Assembly (NCBI GenBank): GCA_947172415.1
Contig: OX359199.1
Span: forward strand, 5,949,384 to 6,013,383
Origin: Chondrosia reniformis
Taxonomy: Eukaryota > Porifera > Demospongiae > Chondrillida > Chondrillidae
Direction of reading: 5' to 3'
Length of the DNA: 64,000 bases
Position numbers and translations under genes: made by a program. Shown in pieces: positions 48,601-60,500 of the stretch (positions are counted from its first letter, which is position 1; every line of letters begins with the position of its first letter). The notes beneath the pieces are model-generated. The model saw only the letters and a program-made list of their open reading frames with translations, made no database searches and had not been told where the DNA came from.

Positions 48601-51600
48601 TCCTCCAAATCACTTTTTAATTTTTCGATTTCCTTCCTAATATGGAGTGATTGACTATGTACATACGTAGGTGATGATAGTATTCACAAACTGACTGTTT
48701 AGCTTCTTGTTCTAACTGAACTGCCTCCAAATCATTCTTTAAGACATTCAATTCAACCACTTTACCTTCCACTTCAGCCCTAAAGATATTAATATGAGTC
48801 AAAGGGTTACTTAGCAACCCTGTTTACCAATGAATATTTTCTAAACTGATACAAATATCTGTACAAGCTTACATACGTACATTCGTATATCAGCCATAAA
48901 TAAAAGGTCTAGGATTATAGTGATGTTTATATACATGGATATACAACTTGTAGTGCATATATACGTACGTATGTATATACGTACATTATTAATACACAAA
49001 TGTTGACAGTACAACTGTATTAAGAATGCCCACATACTGTGTTGACTGTAGTTTATCCTGCATTTCACTCATTTTCTTCTCATGCTCCTCACGCTCGGAG
49101 CTACAGAGGAGACACTAAAGCATTAGCACTCATAAGAACACTGCACAGACAAGTCTTACATTAGTTTCTTGTATTCCTCGGGATCTATCTTGTTATACTG
49201 CTCAATCAAGTGGTCAGTACGTGTCTTCCAGCGAGTTACCTGAACATGACAGAACAGGTCTGCTAAATGATTTGTTGTAAGCTGTACATTTACATACATA
49301 TTATGTACACTATAAGAATAGGTTACGTACATAAGTACGTATGTATGAACTTATGTTGTGTATACAAGGAATATACATGTATGTACCTCGTGGTTCAGAG
49401 CTGTAGATTCTGCTACTAAGGAATCTTTTTGTGATAGCAACTGCTTGTTATTCTCTTTTAAGAGCAACATTTCACTTTCTGCAGTCTGTAGCTTCTTCTC
49501 CAAATTTGAAAACTATAAAATAACAGCAGAGAAGATGAATAATGAACTTGTGGAGCAAAGAAGTTCAACAGACCTTCTTCTGCATGCCTTCCTTCTCCTC
49601 TCTTAGTAGCTGGTTACTCTCTCTGAGAAGATTAAAGCTTTCCAATTTGGCTAAAACTTCAGCATGCTGTGAAGAAGTAACAGCTGCAACCTGTACAGCA
49701 AACAAGTTAGATAAAAAGTTCATGTTGTAAATATGTACTGTCTTTGATAGTGTCTGTCACATAAATGGCACAAGTACGTACTTCTATTCTTTCACGCTCC
49801 TCCTTTAAAAGGTCTTCGGTTGCTTTAAGCTGCTTCTCCAGGTGCTCACTCTTCTGCCTGTAACGAGCACATTCTGATTCAATCACCTCCTTTTGGGCTT
49901 CTGCAATGTCTTTCTCCTTTCTGACATACCTACATGTTAACACACAAAATTAACCTTTTGCCAGACAATTGTGTCCCATGCTTTACTAGCTAGCAGTAGT
50001 GTAATAGACAATGCTAACTATGTTAGTACGTATGTACGTACGTACCTGACCATTTCCCAGAGCTGTTCCTGATTGCTCTCGGTGCCAACAGAAATAACTG
50101 ACGAGACCATGGATGTGGCATCGTCAGTCACATGACTGGTCTGTTCAGTTACCAGCTGTTGACTAAGTTTCTCAGCATGATTTATCAACAGTTTATTTTG
50201 ATGGTCAAGTTCCTTTTTATCTTCCAACAGCTTTGAGCATTCACTTTCCAGATTAGTTACCCTAGTTTCGCAAGACTGTTTCACCTGATCACCTTCGCGT
50301 TCGGCAGATTTTGCTAGCAATTCAGCATTTTTAACCTTTTTATTCATTTCAAGCAGCTATTCATAAGTAAGGGAAGTCCTCTAACATAAAATTACATAAG
50401 GACCCCAGCCAGTTGTGAAACAGACACTCACTTCCTTCTTTGTATCTGTGAGAGTCTGCACAGCACTGGCATGCTTTACAAGCTCAGACTCGTACTGTTC
50501 TTGGACCTGATAAAGATAGGGCTTGTATTATGGTATCACATGACTATCATACATACATACGTATGTTAATCACATGGGTATCACATGGGTGTCACATGGG
50601 TGTGACTGGCATGTACATATACATTTATGCATATGTACATGTGTATTGATGTGACTGTAGTATTTAAAACTTACTCTCTTAACTTCATCGATAAGACCTT
50701 GTCTGTCAGACACAGCTACATTACACTGCTCTAAAGCCTGTTCTGCCTGAGCTGATAGAGAAGAACACCTTTCCTGTAGCTCGTTAACCTGCTTCCTCAG
50801 ATCAGTTAACTGGAACAGAGATGGTAAAATGAAAGCATTCCAAAATGTAATCAAAATATATATATGTATGTACCTCTTCTGTTAGCCCAGCTATCTTTTG
50901 CTGACTTTCCTGGTCCTGTTCAGAGTGCTTCTTCCTCTCTGTGTCCAATGTCTCACTCAGCTCCTCAATCTTGGCATCTGACTACAGTAATAGAATAAGG
51001 AAAGAAGAAAAAATAAATTTGACTAAAAATACATACATTACACACATAAACTATCCGTAATATCTATGTACGTATGTACGTGCTGATTGTGACCACCAGT
51101 GCTCTGTGTCTGAGGTACAATTGTGTTCCACTCATGTTTTACGCTCTTGTACTATAAAACTACAACTTAATTAGTCTTCATTCACTAATTACTAAGTATA
51201 GCTATATACAAATATACGTAAGTCCAGTCACATGAACTGTGGCAGGAGTGAGCATCTAACTTGTTTAAGTTTCTCTTCCATTTCTTCTCTGAAAGCTTTA
51301 GAGCTCTCACTCAACTCCCTCAGAGCACTCTCATGAGTTTCTCCCATCTCCTTGTAATTAGCTGCATGTTCCTCAGCCTTAATCAGCTTCTCCTCTAGAC
51401 TCTTAATAGTTGCCTAAAAACAATGAAATTAACTATCCTACTGTATGGAAGATATGTAAGGGTACATGCAAACCAGGATATGATGGCTCTGTCAGCTGAT
51501 GGAGAATTTACATATTACACATATACTGTTAGTACATACATATGTAGGTACTACTGTGACAAACAAACCTCAGAATCTGCTAGTTTCCTGTTCAGGATTC

Positions 51601-54600
51601 TGGCTTCCCTTTTAATTTCAGAATCAGGATCAGTTTGCATTTCTGAAAGTCTTACTTCAACTGTTTTGATCTGACAAAACCAACAGAGAAGCAACCTTAC
51701 ACATACATACATACACATACACATACTCACATACATACGTACGTACAATATATGTACTTCCCAACAAAAATGCTTATGCTTAATTTCAGAATCAGGATCA
51801 GTTTGTACCTTTTCTTGGGACTCGTTGAGTTCCTTCTGCAGTCTAATGGTCTCTTGCTCCTTAACTGTCACCTCGTCTCTTTCCTTTTGCAACTGCTGAG
51901 CAGTTTCCGCATGTTCGCATTTCTCTGAAGCAAGTGATTCCTCGGACTCTGCCAACTGAGCTAGTAAACATTATGCAGAAGAAAGCCATTTGACCTCTGC
52001 CCTATTATACGTAAACACTGGAAAAATAGCAAACTAACCTTTAAATGAATCAGCCAACTTCTGGTATCTCTGTTCTTCCATCTCAACCTTTCTACGCTCC
52101 AGCATTAAATCTCTTTCCAATGATTCAATTCTGGCTTCAAATTTTGTTTTGTTTTCAAAGGCTGTGTGTTCCATATTGTTCCTGATGGCCTCCAGGTTGG
52201 AAAGCAAGAGGTTTTGTTGCTTCTGGGTCCCCAGTACACTCTCATATTGCTGTCTAGCCCTCTCCTCTGCACTGGTCATGACTTCAAGCTCTCCTCTCAG
52301 ACTCTTTACAGAATACTAAGAGAGAAAAGAAAAAGAAGAAGATAAATTTTCAGTATGCTTGAACTTGTGTTCTTGAATTCTACTGGTACGCTAACCTCTG
52401 TCCTAGCCAATTCAGCTTTTGCATCCAGGAGTTCTTGTGTCAGTTTCTCAACTGTCATAGACTGCTTATCATTGAGAGCTGAGGTTTTGAGATTATTCTG
52501 TTTCAGCATTTCAATTTCTCTCTGAAGAGATTTCTTGCTATTCTCAAGCAGCTGATGGTGTTCCTTGTTGAACTCCACCTACAAACATGTGTATGTACAT
52601 CATAAGTAAGTGATGCCGCCATTACGTACGTATTTGATAAAAAAAGTCCTTTAAATCTGATTGTGTAGTTGTGAAAAAATAGCTTTGCTCAAAATATACG
52701 TATCAAGTAGCCAATAAGAAGCAATAAAATCACTTTTGCACTGAGTCTGGCATTTTCCATTCTCATCTTTGACACTTCTTCTCTGATATCTTCTAACTCC
52801 TTACGAAGTATTCTACAAAAGGTACATAGAAGAAGATGAAAGAAGGGAAAAGAAGGAAGAAAAGACTCCTGTATCTTCATCCAAAGCTCTCTAGGCTCTT
52901 TTACAGAATAGGCATAGCATGTAGGAAAATGGTATCTTAGATTTTTCATATACAGATTATCATACCTATGAAGCTAAGGAAAGATAAGGAGAATAGACTA
53001 AAACACAATTTTCTTAGATTAACGACTTAGGGCAAAGAGCTTTGGATATGAATCTTCAACAAGCATTTGTACGTATGTACATATAAGTAGTCCTTATATA
53101 GAAACTTTGTACCTCTCGTTTTCCTTTCTTTCCTTCCTGTAATCATCAAACCTGGCCTGCAGTTCCATTTTACTCTCCAAATCAGCAACAGGCGGTACAA
53201 AAGCTGGAGATTGTAGGGGTCTGGCAGGGGAAGGGGTCTTATCCTGCCAGACAACATATTGTACAACATTATGTCAGTGCTACAAACAGATCACTCTCAC
53301 ACACACCAGTTTTGCTGTGTGGTCTTACCCCGGGTACTGGAGTTCTCTGTGCCAACATTATCTTGTACATGTCTCTTTGGCCAACAATGGCCTGGAACTA
53401 AAACAGAGAAATGGCAACTAAACATTTATAAGGATAAATGTACAAAGAAGTATCTTTCAACTGCAGATATGGTTACCATGGTTTCCTGTTTTTCTCTTGC
53501 CTCCTGGAGAGATTTTAGCTCCTCAAAAGCAGAGTTCAATTTTGATTTCAGTTCAATCACTCTGCAGAGATAAAAGGAGAGATACGTATATACTGTCCTG
53601 TAATATGTATTTGCATGTTTATTATACACACTAATACATATATGAAAACCTAGTCTATTAAGGTACGTACATATGTATACAAATCTACATATCACCATTA
53701 GTTACATACGTACATACACATACACTGCAAAAGACTCAAAATTAGGAATATGGTGGTTTGAGGTACAGTATCAATCACTTTAAGAGGAGATGACTCACTT
53801 TTCACTTTTAGATTCTTCCTCAAACTTTTCATTTTGTGCACTCAACTCTCTGACAACTGCCAGTAGCTCCTCGTTCCGTTGCTGTGCCTCCTCAATTGTG
53901 CTGCAGTACAACAAGAAGACAAGGCACCCTGTGACACTAAACTGGCATGACTACTCCTAGTAGAAGAGAACACGACCAATAAGTCACAGTCTCCTCTGTA
54001 CCTGAACGTGACCAGGCGTTTTGAAATGATCTCAGCAGAGCTCGTAATGGTCCCGTCAGACTCCTCATCAGAAAGGGAGGAGGCCAACTGTGATGTGCTG
54101 ACCACTCCTCCACGAGCCTCTTCCACCTCCTTCAAAAGGTGCCTCACCTTCACACACAGTGAGATATTAGACATAACTTATACGTCTATCACGTACATAT
54201 ATGTATGTACATACGTATGCATTAGGTATACAGAGTTTATAATTCATTTGCTGCTGACCTGTTTCCCGCGGTCTTTTGCCATTTGCTTATACTTTTCAAC
54301 TTCCTGCTGCTTTCCTTTCATTTGTGCCACTGTATCATCCAGTTCTGCTCTCAGGCCCTCACACTCCGACACAAGGACATTCCTCCTCTGCTTCAGCTGC
54401 TGGATCACCTCCAAAGAGGCCTCGTAATCCTTCTTCAGTTTGTAGATCACTGGCCCTTTGGTGTCCAACTCTGTAAGCAAACAGAACAAACAGCAGCTAT
54501 AACTCACTCAAATTGTTCTATGTTTCAAGATTTTAAGCAGCTTACCCTGTCTTATTTGTTCGAGAAAGTTTTTTAGCTTATTATTCTCCTCTTTTGCAAG

Positions 54601-57235
54601 TTGAAGGTCTTCCTCACACTGCACATACTTTGCATAAGCCTGCAATATACACATTAGAGTCATCTTCAAAGAACACACTACACAGTCATGCTTCTATCAC
54701 ATGATCAACACATGCACACGTAAGGCACACACCTTTGTTACCGTCATGCCAGTAGACTGGAGCTGTGCAGCAGTTGTGGAGGCTAAGCTAATGCTGTCCT
54801 GAGTGTCTCTCTCCTTCAAGAGCTGGTTAACTGTGTTTAGTTCACCTCTTAGCCGAACAATATCTTCATCTTCATAGGCACAAGGAGATCAGAAGAAAGA
54901 GAGGAATGACATTAAATATGTATGTATATATATACCAGTGTGTATACACATGTCTGTATGTGGTATTACATACATACAAGATTTTGTATATAGTGCAATA
55001 CATGTACGTATACTCATAAGTAGGGGCTAATGTAGGTATACAATGATACGTAGATAGAAGGCCGGGCTGCCCATGATGGTTCTTACTTAACTCCTGCACT
55101 ACTGCAGCCTTCTCTTCTTGAACCTGCACCTCACTGGACAAAGCTGATTGCCTTTCCTTCTCTGACTCAGACAGCAACCTCTGCAGATCTTCAACTGCCT
55201 TCAGGAGCTGATCACTTTTATTCTCGGCTTCCTTTGAAGCAGTCTAGGAAGCACTCCCAAGTGAATGTTTTGAAGCAAACAAAGATTTAAATTTTGTACC
55301 TTGTACAATTCATTCAGTTTAGACTGTGCAGCAATTTCTTTACGAAACCTTTCTTCAAGCTCAGAACTCCCATTTCTTTGCTGCAAAAGAGTAGACAGAT
55401 CTCAATGAAACATCACCAAAATCAATGTTGTACTAATTACAGACTTCCTAACACACCTCTTGTAGCTTTAGAAGAAGTTCCTGTACTTTCTTATCAGCTA
55501 GAGTGCAACCATCTTGAGCTTTCTCTAGAGCAGAAGTGAGCGTCTTAACTTCTTCTTCGAGGGAGGATACTCTTGAAGTAGATTCTTGAAATTCTTTAGA
55601 CCTGCAAAGATTGTACACTTATATAAGATGTGCATACAGTATAACCTTATGTAGGTACATATGTACGTATATGAACAATGAATATTTCTTTCCTTAGAGT
55701 CCATACAGGGGCTACTTCACAAAAAAAAAAACAAATTTACGTAAGTACGCACCTCTCTCTCCTTTCCTTGTTCAAGTCTTCCATCTTTTCTCTCAAGTCT
55801 TTACTAAGCTGCTTATTTTGATCATCAATTAACTTCTTCTCCTGTTCAGCAAGCTGTGCCTTGAGCTGAGAATGTACATTAAGAAAAGTCTTAAGTACAC
55901 TATGGCATGTATATAACATATGTACATCACCATTCCAAATATACACTATAGGTTATGTTAAGTGTACACAATATATATAAGATGGTACCTTTGAGGATGT
56001 TGCTTGTGATGTTAGATCATCCGTTAGCAGCTGAAGTTCATACTTGGACTTAATAGTTGTGTCCAACTTCGTGTTCAAACTCTGCCATTCATCTACATAT
56101 AACAAGTAATGAAAGAGTGACCTCGTATACATACGTATGTAGGCTAAGATAGGGTTTGCTGACCTGTCAATCTTGCTATCTCCAGTTGCCTCCTGTCCAG
56201 TAACCTGAGCAACTCATACTGGTCCTTTGGCATGTCCTTCAGAGGACGACATTGATCAGATAAATCGGAATTTTCCTTCTTCAACTTCTCGACTTCATTT
56301 CTTAATGCTTCCAACTCATCTAGGAGAGACATTTGACCAAAAACTCACTTAAAGGCTTTTATACCCAAGTATGCCAGCTATTATAAACATTCTGTATCTG
56401 ATGGCGGTCTTTCCTTACACCCCCCCCCCCTGACAAGATTTATGAATAATAATTCTGAACAGTTCTCGGCCTAAATCAATAGCCAAAAGAGATATCTCAA
56501 CTAACCAGCATTTTGATTGGCCTTTCTTCTTTCTTCTGTTATTTCAGCTTCTTTGGAAGTTAAACTGGTTTTTATCTGTTCCAGCTCAATCATGCTTGTT
56601 CTATTTAACTCTACATCAAGGCAATTAATAGATGCCTAACTGATAACCTTAATGATGCAATGAAGCTAAATGTAGCATTTAAAATCAAGACTTACGATTT
56701 ACTCTGAACAACTCTTGGCCTAATTGGGCTATCTTCAGCTGGCTCCTGTCGCATTCCTCAGCTTTTTCATCTGAAGAATACAAAAACAGTCAATAGTGAA
56801 TACAGCTTTATGACTCACTGAAGCCCTAAAACCACACATAATAAACACCATGCTGGTTAACACATGCAGTGATGAGAACGTATGTACCTAGATTAGACGT
56901 CACTTCGTCTACTTGTGTTTGGATTAGTGTAAGGGCATCTTCATAAGCCTTATCTTCGGCTATCTTCCCTTGAATATAACGACGGCACTGTTCTAGAAGT
57001 TCCAGTCCTAAGAGACGCGGGAAGCATGACTAACTGCAGCAGGTATTATGTAATTCATCATAAACTGCTGCAATAAATTTTCACCTTCCTCTCTGTCTTG
57101 GAGGGCATCAATTGCTTCCGCAGTAACCTGGAGAATTTCTCCAACTTCTTCAAAACCTATTTCTTCATTTTCATCTTCATCATCATCATCATCATCTATT
57201 ATATCTAAGTTTATCTCCTCTTGTTCGTCCGCCAT
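42678..57235 (-). CDS. TPR: Nucleoprotein TPR (nuclear pore basket)
   Basis: Gene of roughly 40 small exons from ATG 57233-57235 to TAA 42678-42680. After an acidic N-terminus (MADEQEEINLDIIDDDDDDE) comes a very long heptad coiled coil with almost no prolines. Segments align with human TPR: EVIQQL and LDTKGPVIYKLKKDYE (54430); EEARGG...SSAEIISKRLVTFR (54000-54150), the human SSSSEVISQHLVSYR region; and VRYVRKEKDIAEAQ...ARYRQK (49800-50060). The C-terminal part is Ser/Thr/Pro-rich (46880-47600), then strongly acidic (43780-46160), and ends in an RG-rich tail (RRGGGAGRGRGRGKG). The protein forms nuclear basket filaments and acts in mRNA export and quality control. Introns contain a 488-bp MITE, a family B repeat and tRNA-like debris. 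Confidence 0.92.
43007..43494. mobile_element. 488-bp MITE with 8-bp target duplication
   Basis: Flanked by GTTCAAAC at 42999-43006 and 43495-43502. Its ends are inverse: AGTCTGATGTAATCAGACC on the left and GGTCTGATTTCATCAGACT on the right. The TPR fragment at 35145 carries a single GTTCAAAC and no insert, so it is the empty site. An 8-bp duplication and lack of coding capacity suggest a non-autonomous hAT-type element. Lies in the TPR intron before the last exon. Confidence 0.88.
51060..51200 (-). repeat. Fragment of the tRNA-like repeat
   Basis: On the minus strand, AGAGCACTGGTGGTCACAA matches AGAGCACTGGTGGTCATAA of the element at 4956-5264. Flanking ATTAGT...TTCACTAATTAC is also similar to that element's outer flank. 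In a TPR intron. Confidence 0.5.
52850..52936 (-). repeat. Dispersed repeat family B, copy in TPR intron
   Basis: Blocks AAAAGACTCCTGTATCTTCA and ACAGAATAGGCATAGCATGT, the same order as at 32503. A shorter related piece lies near 44560 (TAGATGAGGATACAG). Confidence 0.55.
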
Positions 57236-57594
57236 TTTACTAAAGGAGGTGTTAAAATTGTGCTGATTGTTGCATAACGCTTATGACGTCACTATTTTGA
57301 AATATGATGTATTCCTAATTTGGTATTGGACGTGGGCAGATTATAAATGGCCGTTTACACCCCCGTGTTTTTTTCACTTACCGCGCGAGTTTCTGTGCCC
57401 GACGGGTGGTCTTTTGTTTATCACCAAATTTTCTAATGAGAATTATTGTATTCCGAAAGCCCGATGAAGGTAATTAGACTGTGTTTACGTACGAATATGT
57501 CTCGTGATGAATTGTAACTTGAAAGTTTTTATAAGTCTTTACAGATTTTATTTTTCTATTCTCACAGTATTGGACCATAGATCTATGATTGGAC
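57236..57594. promoter_or_regulatory. Bidirectional promoter between TPR and the RdRP gene
   Basis: Only 359 bases separate the two start codons. A perfect TGACGTCA (CRE-type) palindrome is at 57284-57291, about 50 bases upstream of the TPR ATG. On the RdRP side, a GAAG|GTAATT donor near 57469 and a CTCACAG acceptor at about 57567 suggest one 5'-UTR intron of about 100 bases. An out-of-frame ATG at 57585 opens a seven-codon uORF that overlaps the RdRP start. Confidence 0.6.
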
Positions 57595-60500
57595 ATGCCA
57601 TCAGTTAGAATAATTCTTTGTGGTGCTAGTTCAACTGGTAAGACTACCTTAGCAGATGATTGGTGTAACAGGAACCCCAGCTACGAGCGCATTCAAGAGG
57701 TGGCTCGTGATGTCATGGGGAGACTTAAAATTACTACTGATGATATGAAAATCTCTCTGAAATCAGATCCTCAAAAGAAACTGTTTTGTAACTTACAACT
57801 GGAAATTCTAAAAGAACAAAACATCCGCGAGAAAACAATGTCATTTGGCAAGTCTTATATATCAGATCGGGGTCCAGATCCTATAGTCTACGCATGCACC
57901 TTTGTGGGGCAGCAGGAGGCAGACAACCTCATACGCAGTCAGGATGGAGAGGAATGCATACAGAGATACAGACAGAGCTTGATGGTAGTGTTAGGTCCAC
58001 TCCCAGTAATCACAAATGATGGCTTTCGCTTGCTACCAGCTGATCGCAAAGAACAAGAAGATTTCAACCATAATTTATGTGCTTTTCTTAAGAAATACGA
58101 CATACCTTATATATACCTGGCAACTACCGACCACGATAAACGTTGCTTACAGTTGAGGGATGCTGTTAGAGGAATATTTTCCTTTAAATGCAATATTGAA
58201 CACAAGGATCCTATCAATGTTCTATACATTCCACATGATCCTCCACATGATCCTCCGCATGATCCTCCGCATGATCCTCCACATGATCCTCCACATGATC
58301 CTCCACATGAGACCAACAGCCAAGCAGTACACAGACATGTGGACAGAGGGGGAATTCCCTGTGTAAGATTTGAGCAGGGCAGAATCAAAACTAGTCTAAA
58401 GACATTCACACCAAACAAGACTAACCGCATGATCAGCAGATATGGCTCTGATGCATTCATTTCTGTTGAGTTTGACCAGAAAGTATCACCTAAAGATGTT
58501 TTTAAAATTGTTTCCCAATGTTTGTTCGTAAATGGTGAGAAGTTTAGTTTTTTAGGCTGCAGCTCAAGTGGTTTGAAGAATCGTACTTGTTACATGATGA
58601 ATGGCTCACATGGCAAACCTAATCAAGTACGCAGTGAATGTGGACACTTTTCAGAAATTAATTCTACCTCAAAGCGAATGAAGAGAATAGGGCAGCTCTT
58701 CTCTGAAGCAGTGCCTACTGGTATACACATTCCTGAAGCTGACATTCTGCGAACTGGAGATATTGAGCGTGGCACTCATATATTTACTGATGGATGTGGA
58801 GGAATAAGTAAGGGACTTGCCAAGTGTATTGCAGAGAAACTAGAGATACAACACCACTATGACCAGGAGGCATACACCCCCTCTGTGTTCCAAATCCGCC
58901 TCTTAGGGTGCAAAGGTGTTGTGATGGTGGATCCTGAACTGCAGAACAAGAAGCAGTTACTCGTGAGAGAGTCCATGGAGAAATTCAAACCAGGAAGTGA
59001 GCCACTAGATGAGCTCTGGGTTTGTGAGTTTTCCCGCCCTTACACCTTTGGCCATCTGAACCAGCAGTTCATAATGCTGCTATCTGGCAGAGGTGTTCCA
59101 GATGATGTACTACTAGAAAAGCAGCAAGCCTATTTTAATCAGCTTGAGAAGATGATGGTTGATCCCAAGGTAGCAATTCAATTGTTTCTATGGAACAACC
59201 AACCAGATATGGCAACTACCATCCTAAAGTCTGAAACCAGTTTTGATACTGATGTTCACATTAGAAAAGAGCTTTCCTGTCTCCGGGGAAACCTCATTAG
59301 AAAATTGGAAAAGCTGAGGATATTCATTGAAGAATCTCGCCATGTCTTTGGGGTGTGCGACTCCAAAGGAGAGCTACAGTATGGAGAATGCTTTTTCCGG
59401 CCAATTATTAATGGGAAACCAGTTAGTATTTCAGGAAATGTACTAATTGGAAAGAATCCGTGCTACCTTTTAGGGGACATGCGAGTCCTTAGGGCAGTCA
59501 GTGACCACAAAAGATGTAAGCATCTGGAACATCTTACTGACTGCATTGTGTTCCCCACTAAAGGTGATTGTCCTCACCCTACAGAGATCGCTGGCTCAGA
59601 TCTTGATGGGGATCAGTATTTTGTTTGTTGGGATCCATCTCTCATTCCCCCCCTCCCCCCTCCCAGCTCTTCCTACGAATACCCCTCCATGAGTGTGAAG
59701 CAGAACCATCAGGTCAGCGAAAGTGACATGATTAGGTACTTTTCCCTACAAAATGAACACCTTTCAATGGGAAAGATTGACAGCTACTTCAAATTTTGGG
59801 CTGAACTGAAGGGAGTGACCTGTGAGGAGTGTGAGTACCTTGGTAAGCTCTTTTCACACAGTGTGGATGCTTCTAAAACTGGAGCTAAGGTTGATATTCA
59901 CCCACGCTTCAAACCACCCAAAGCAGGTAGCCCTGTGAAGATAAGCCAAAAGAAGAAACAAGTGTGGGTTGCAATGAAGGAAGCAGCAGAGAGCAAGAAG
60001 AAGGAACTAGTGACCGATGTTGTTCAACAGAGCTTGCATGATCAAAATAAACAGGAAGTAGATGAAGGATTCATTTGGAACCTTTTCTTAGACGAAGATC
60101 GGCAACAAACACAAACCCTCTCAGAGTTCCAGCTCTTTAGATTTGTATTGAAATGGTGCCAAAACCACATCTCGTCTAATAATGAGATACTACAGAAAAT
60201 GATGGAGTTTTCAAAATACATTCACTTTGGGGAATTTACTCTTGAAGAACAGGTAGCAGCTATAAATGTGGGGATCCCTCAAACTGTAATTACCAATGAT
60301 CTGAACAAGTCAACACTGCTTCCACCGGAATTATTGAAACATTTCCTTTTAAACGAAGCCCAATATGAATGGAAATTTCACTTCAACAGATCTTCTGCAG
60401 ATTTTGACTGGAAGTATTTGCTCCGTTCCCTCCAGTGTTATCCTGAGTCACTAGTTGTGTTGCAGTTAGCAGATGAGGTTACTGTAGCCATCCATTTCCT

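Noticed and set aside
57589..57594. RdRP start two codons upstream
   Set aside because: The codon at 57589 is TTG, preceded directly by TGA; the first in-frame ATG is 57595.
58107..58460. 117-codon minus-strand ORF with a CGGS repeat
   Set aside because: Antisense shadow of the His-Asp-Pro-Pro tract in the RdRP gene; no start context or splice support.
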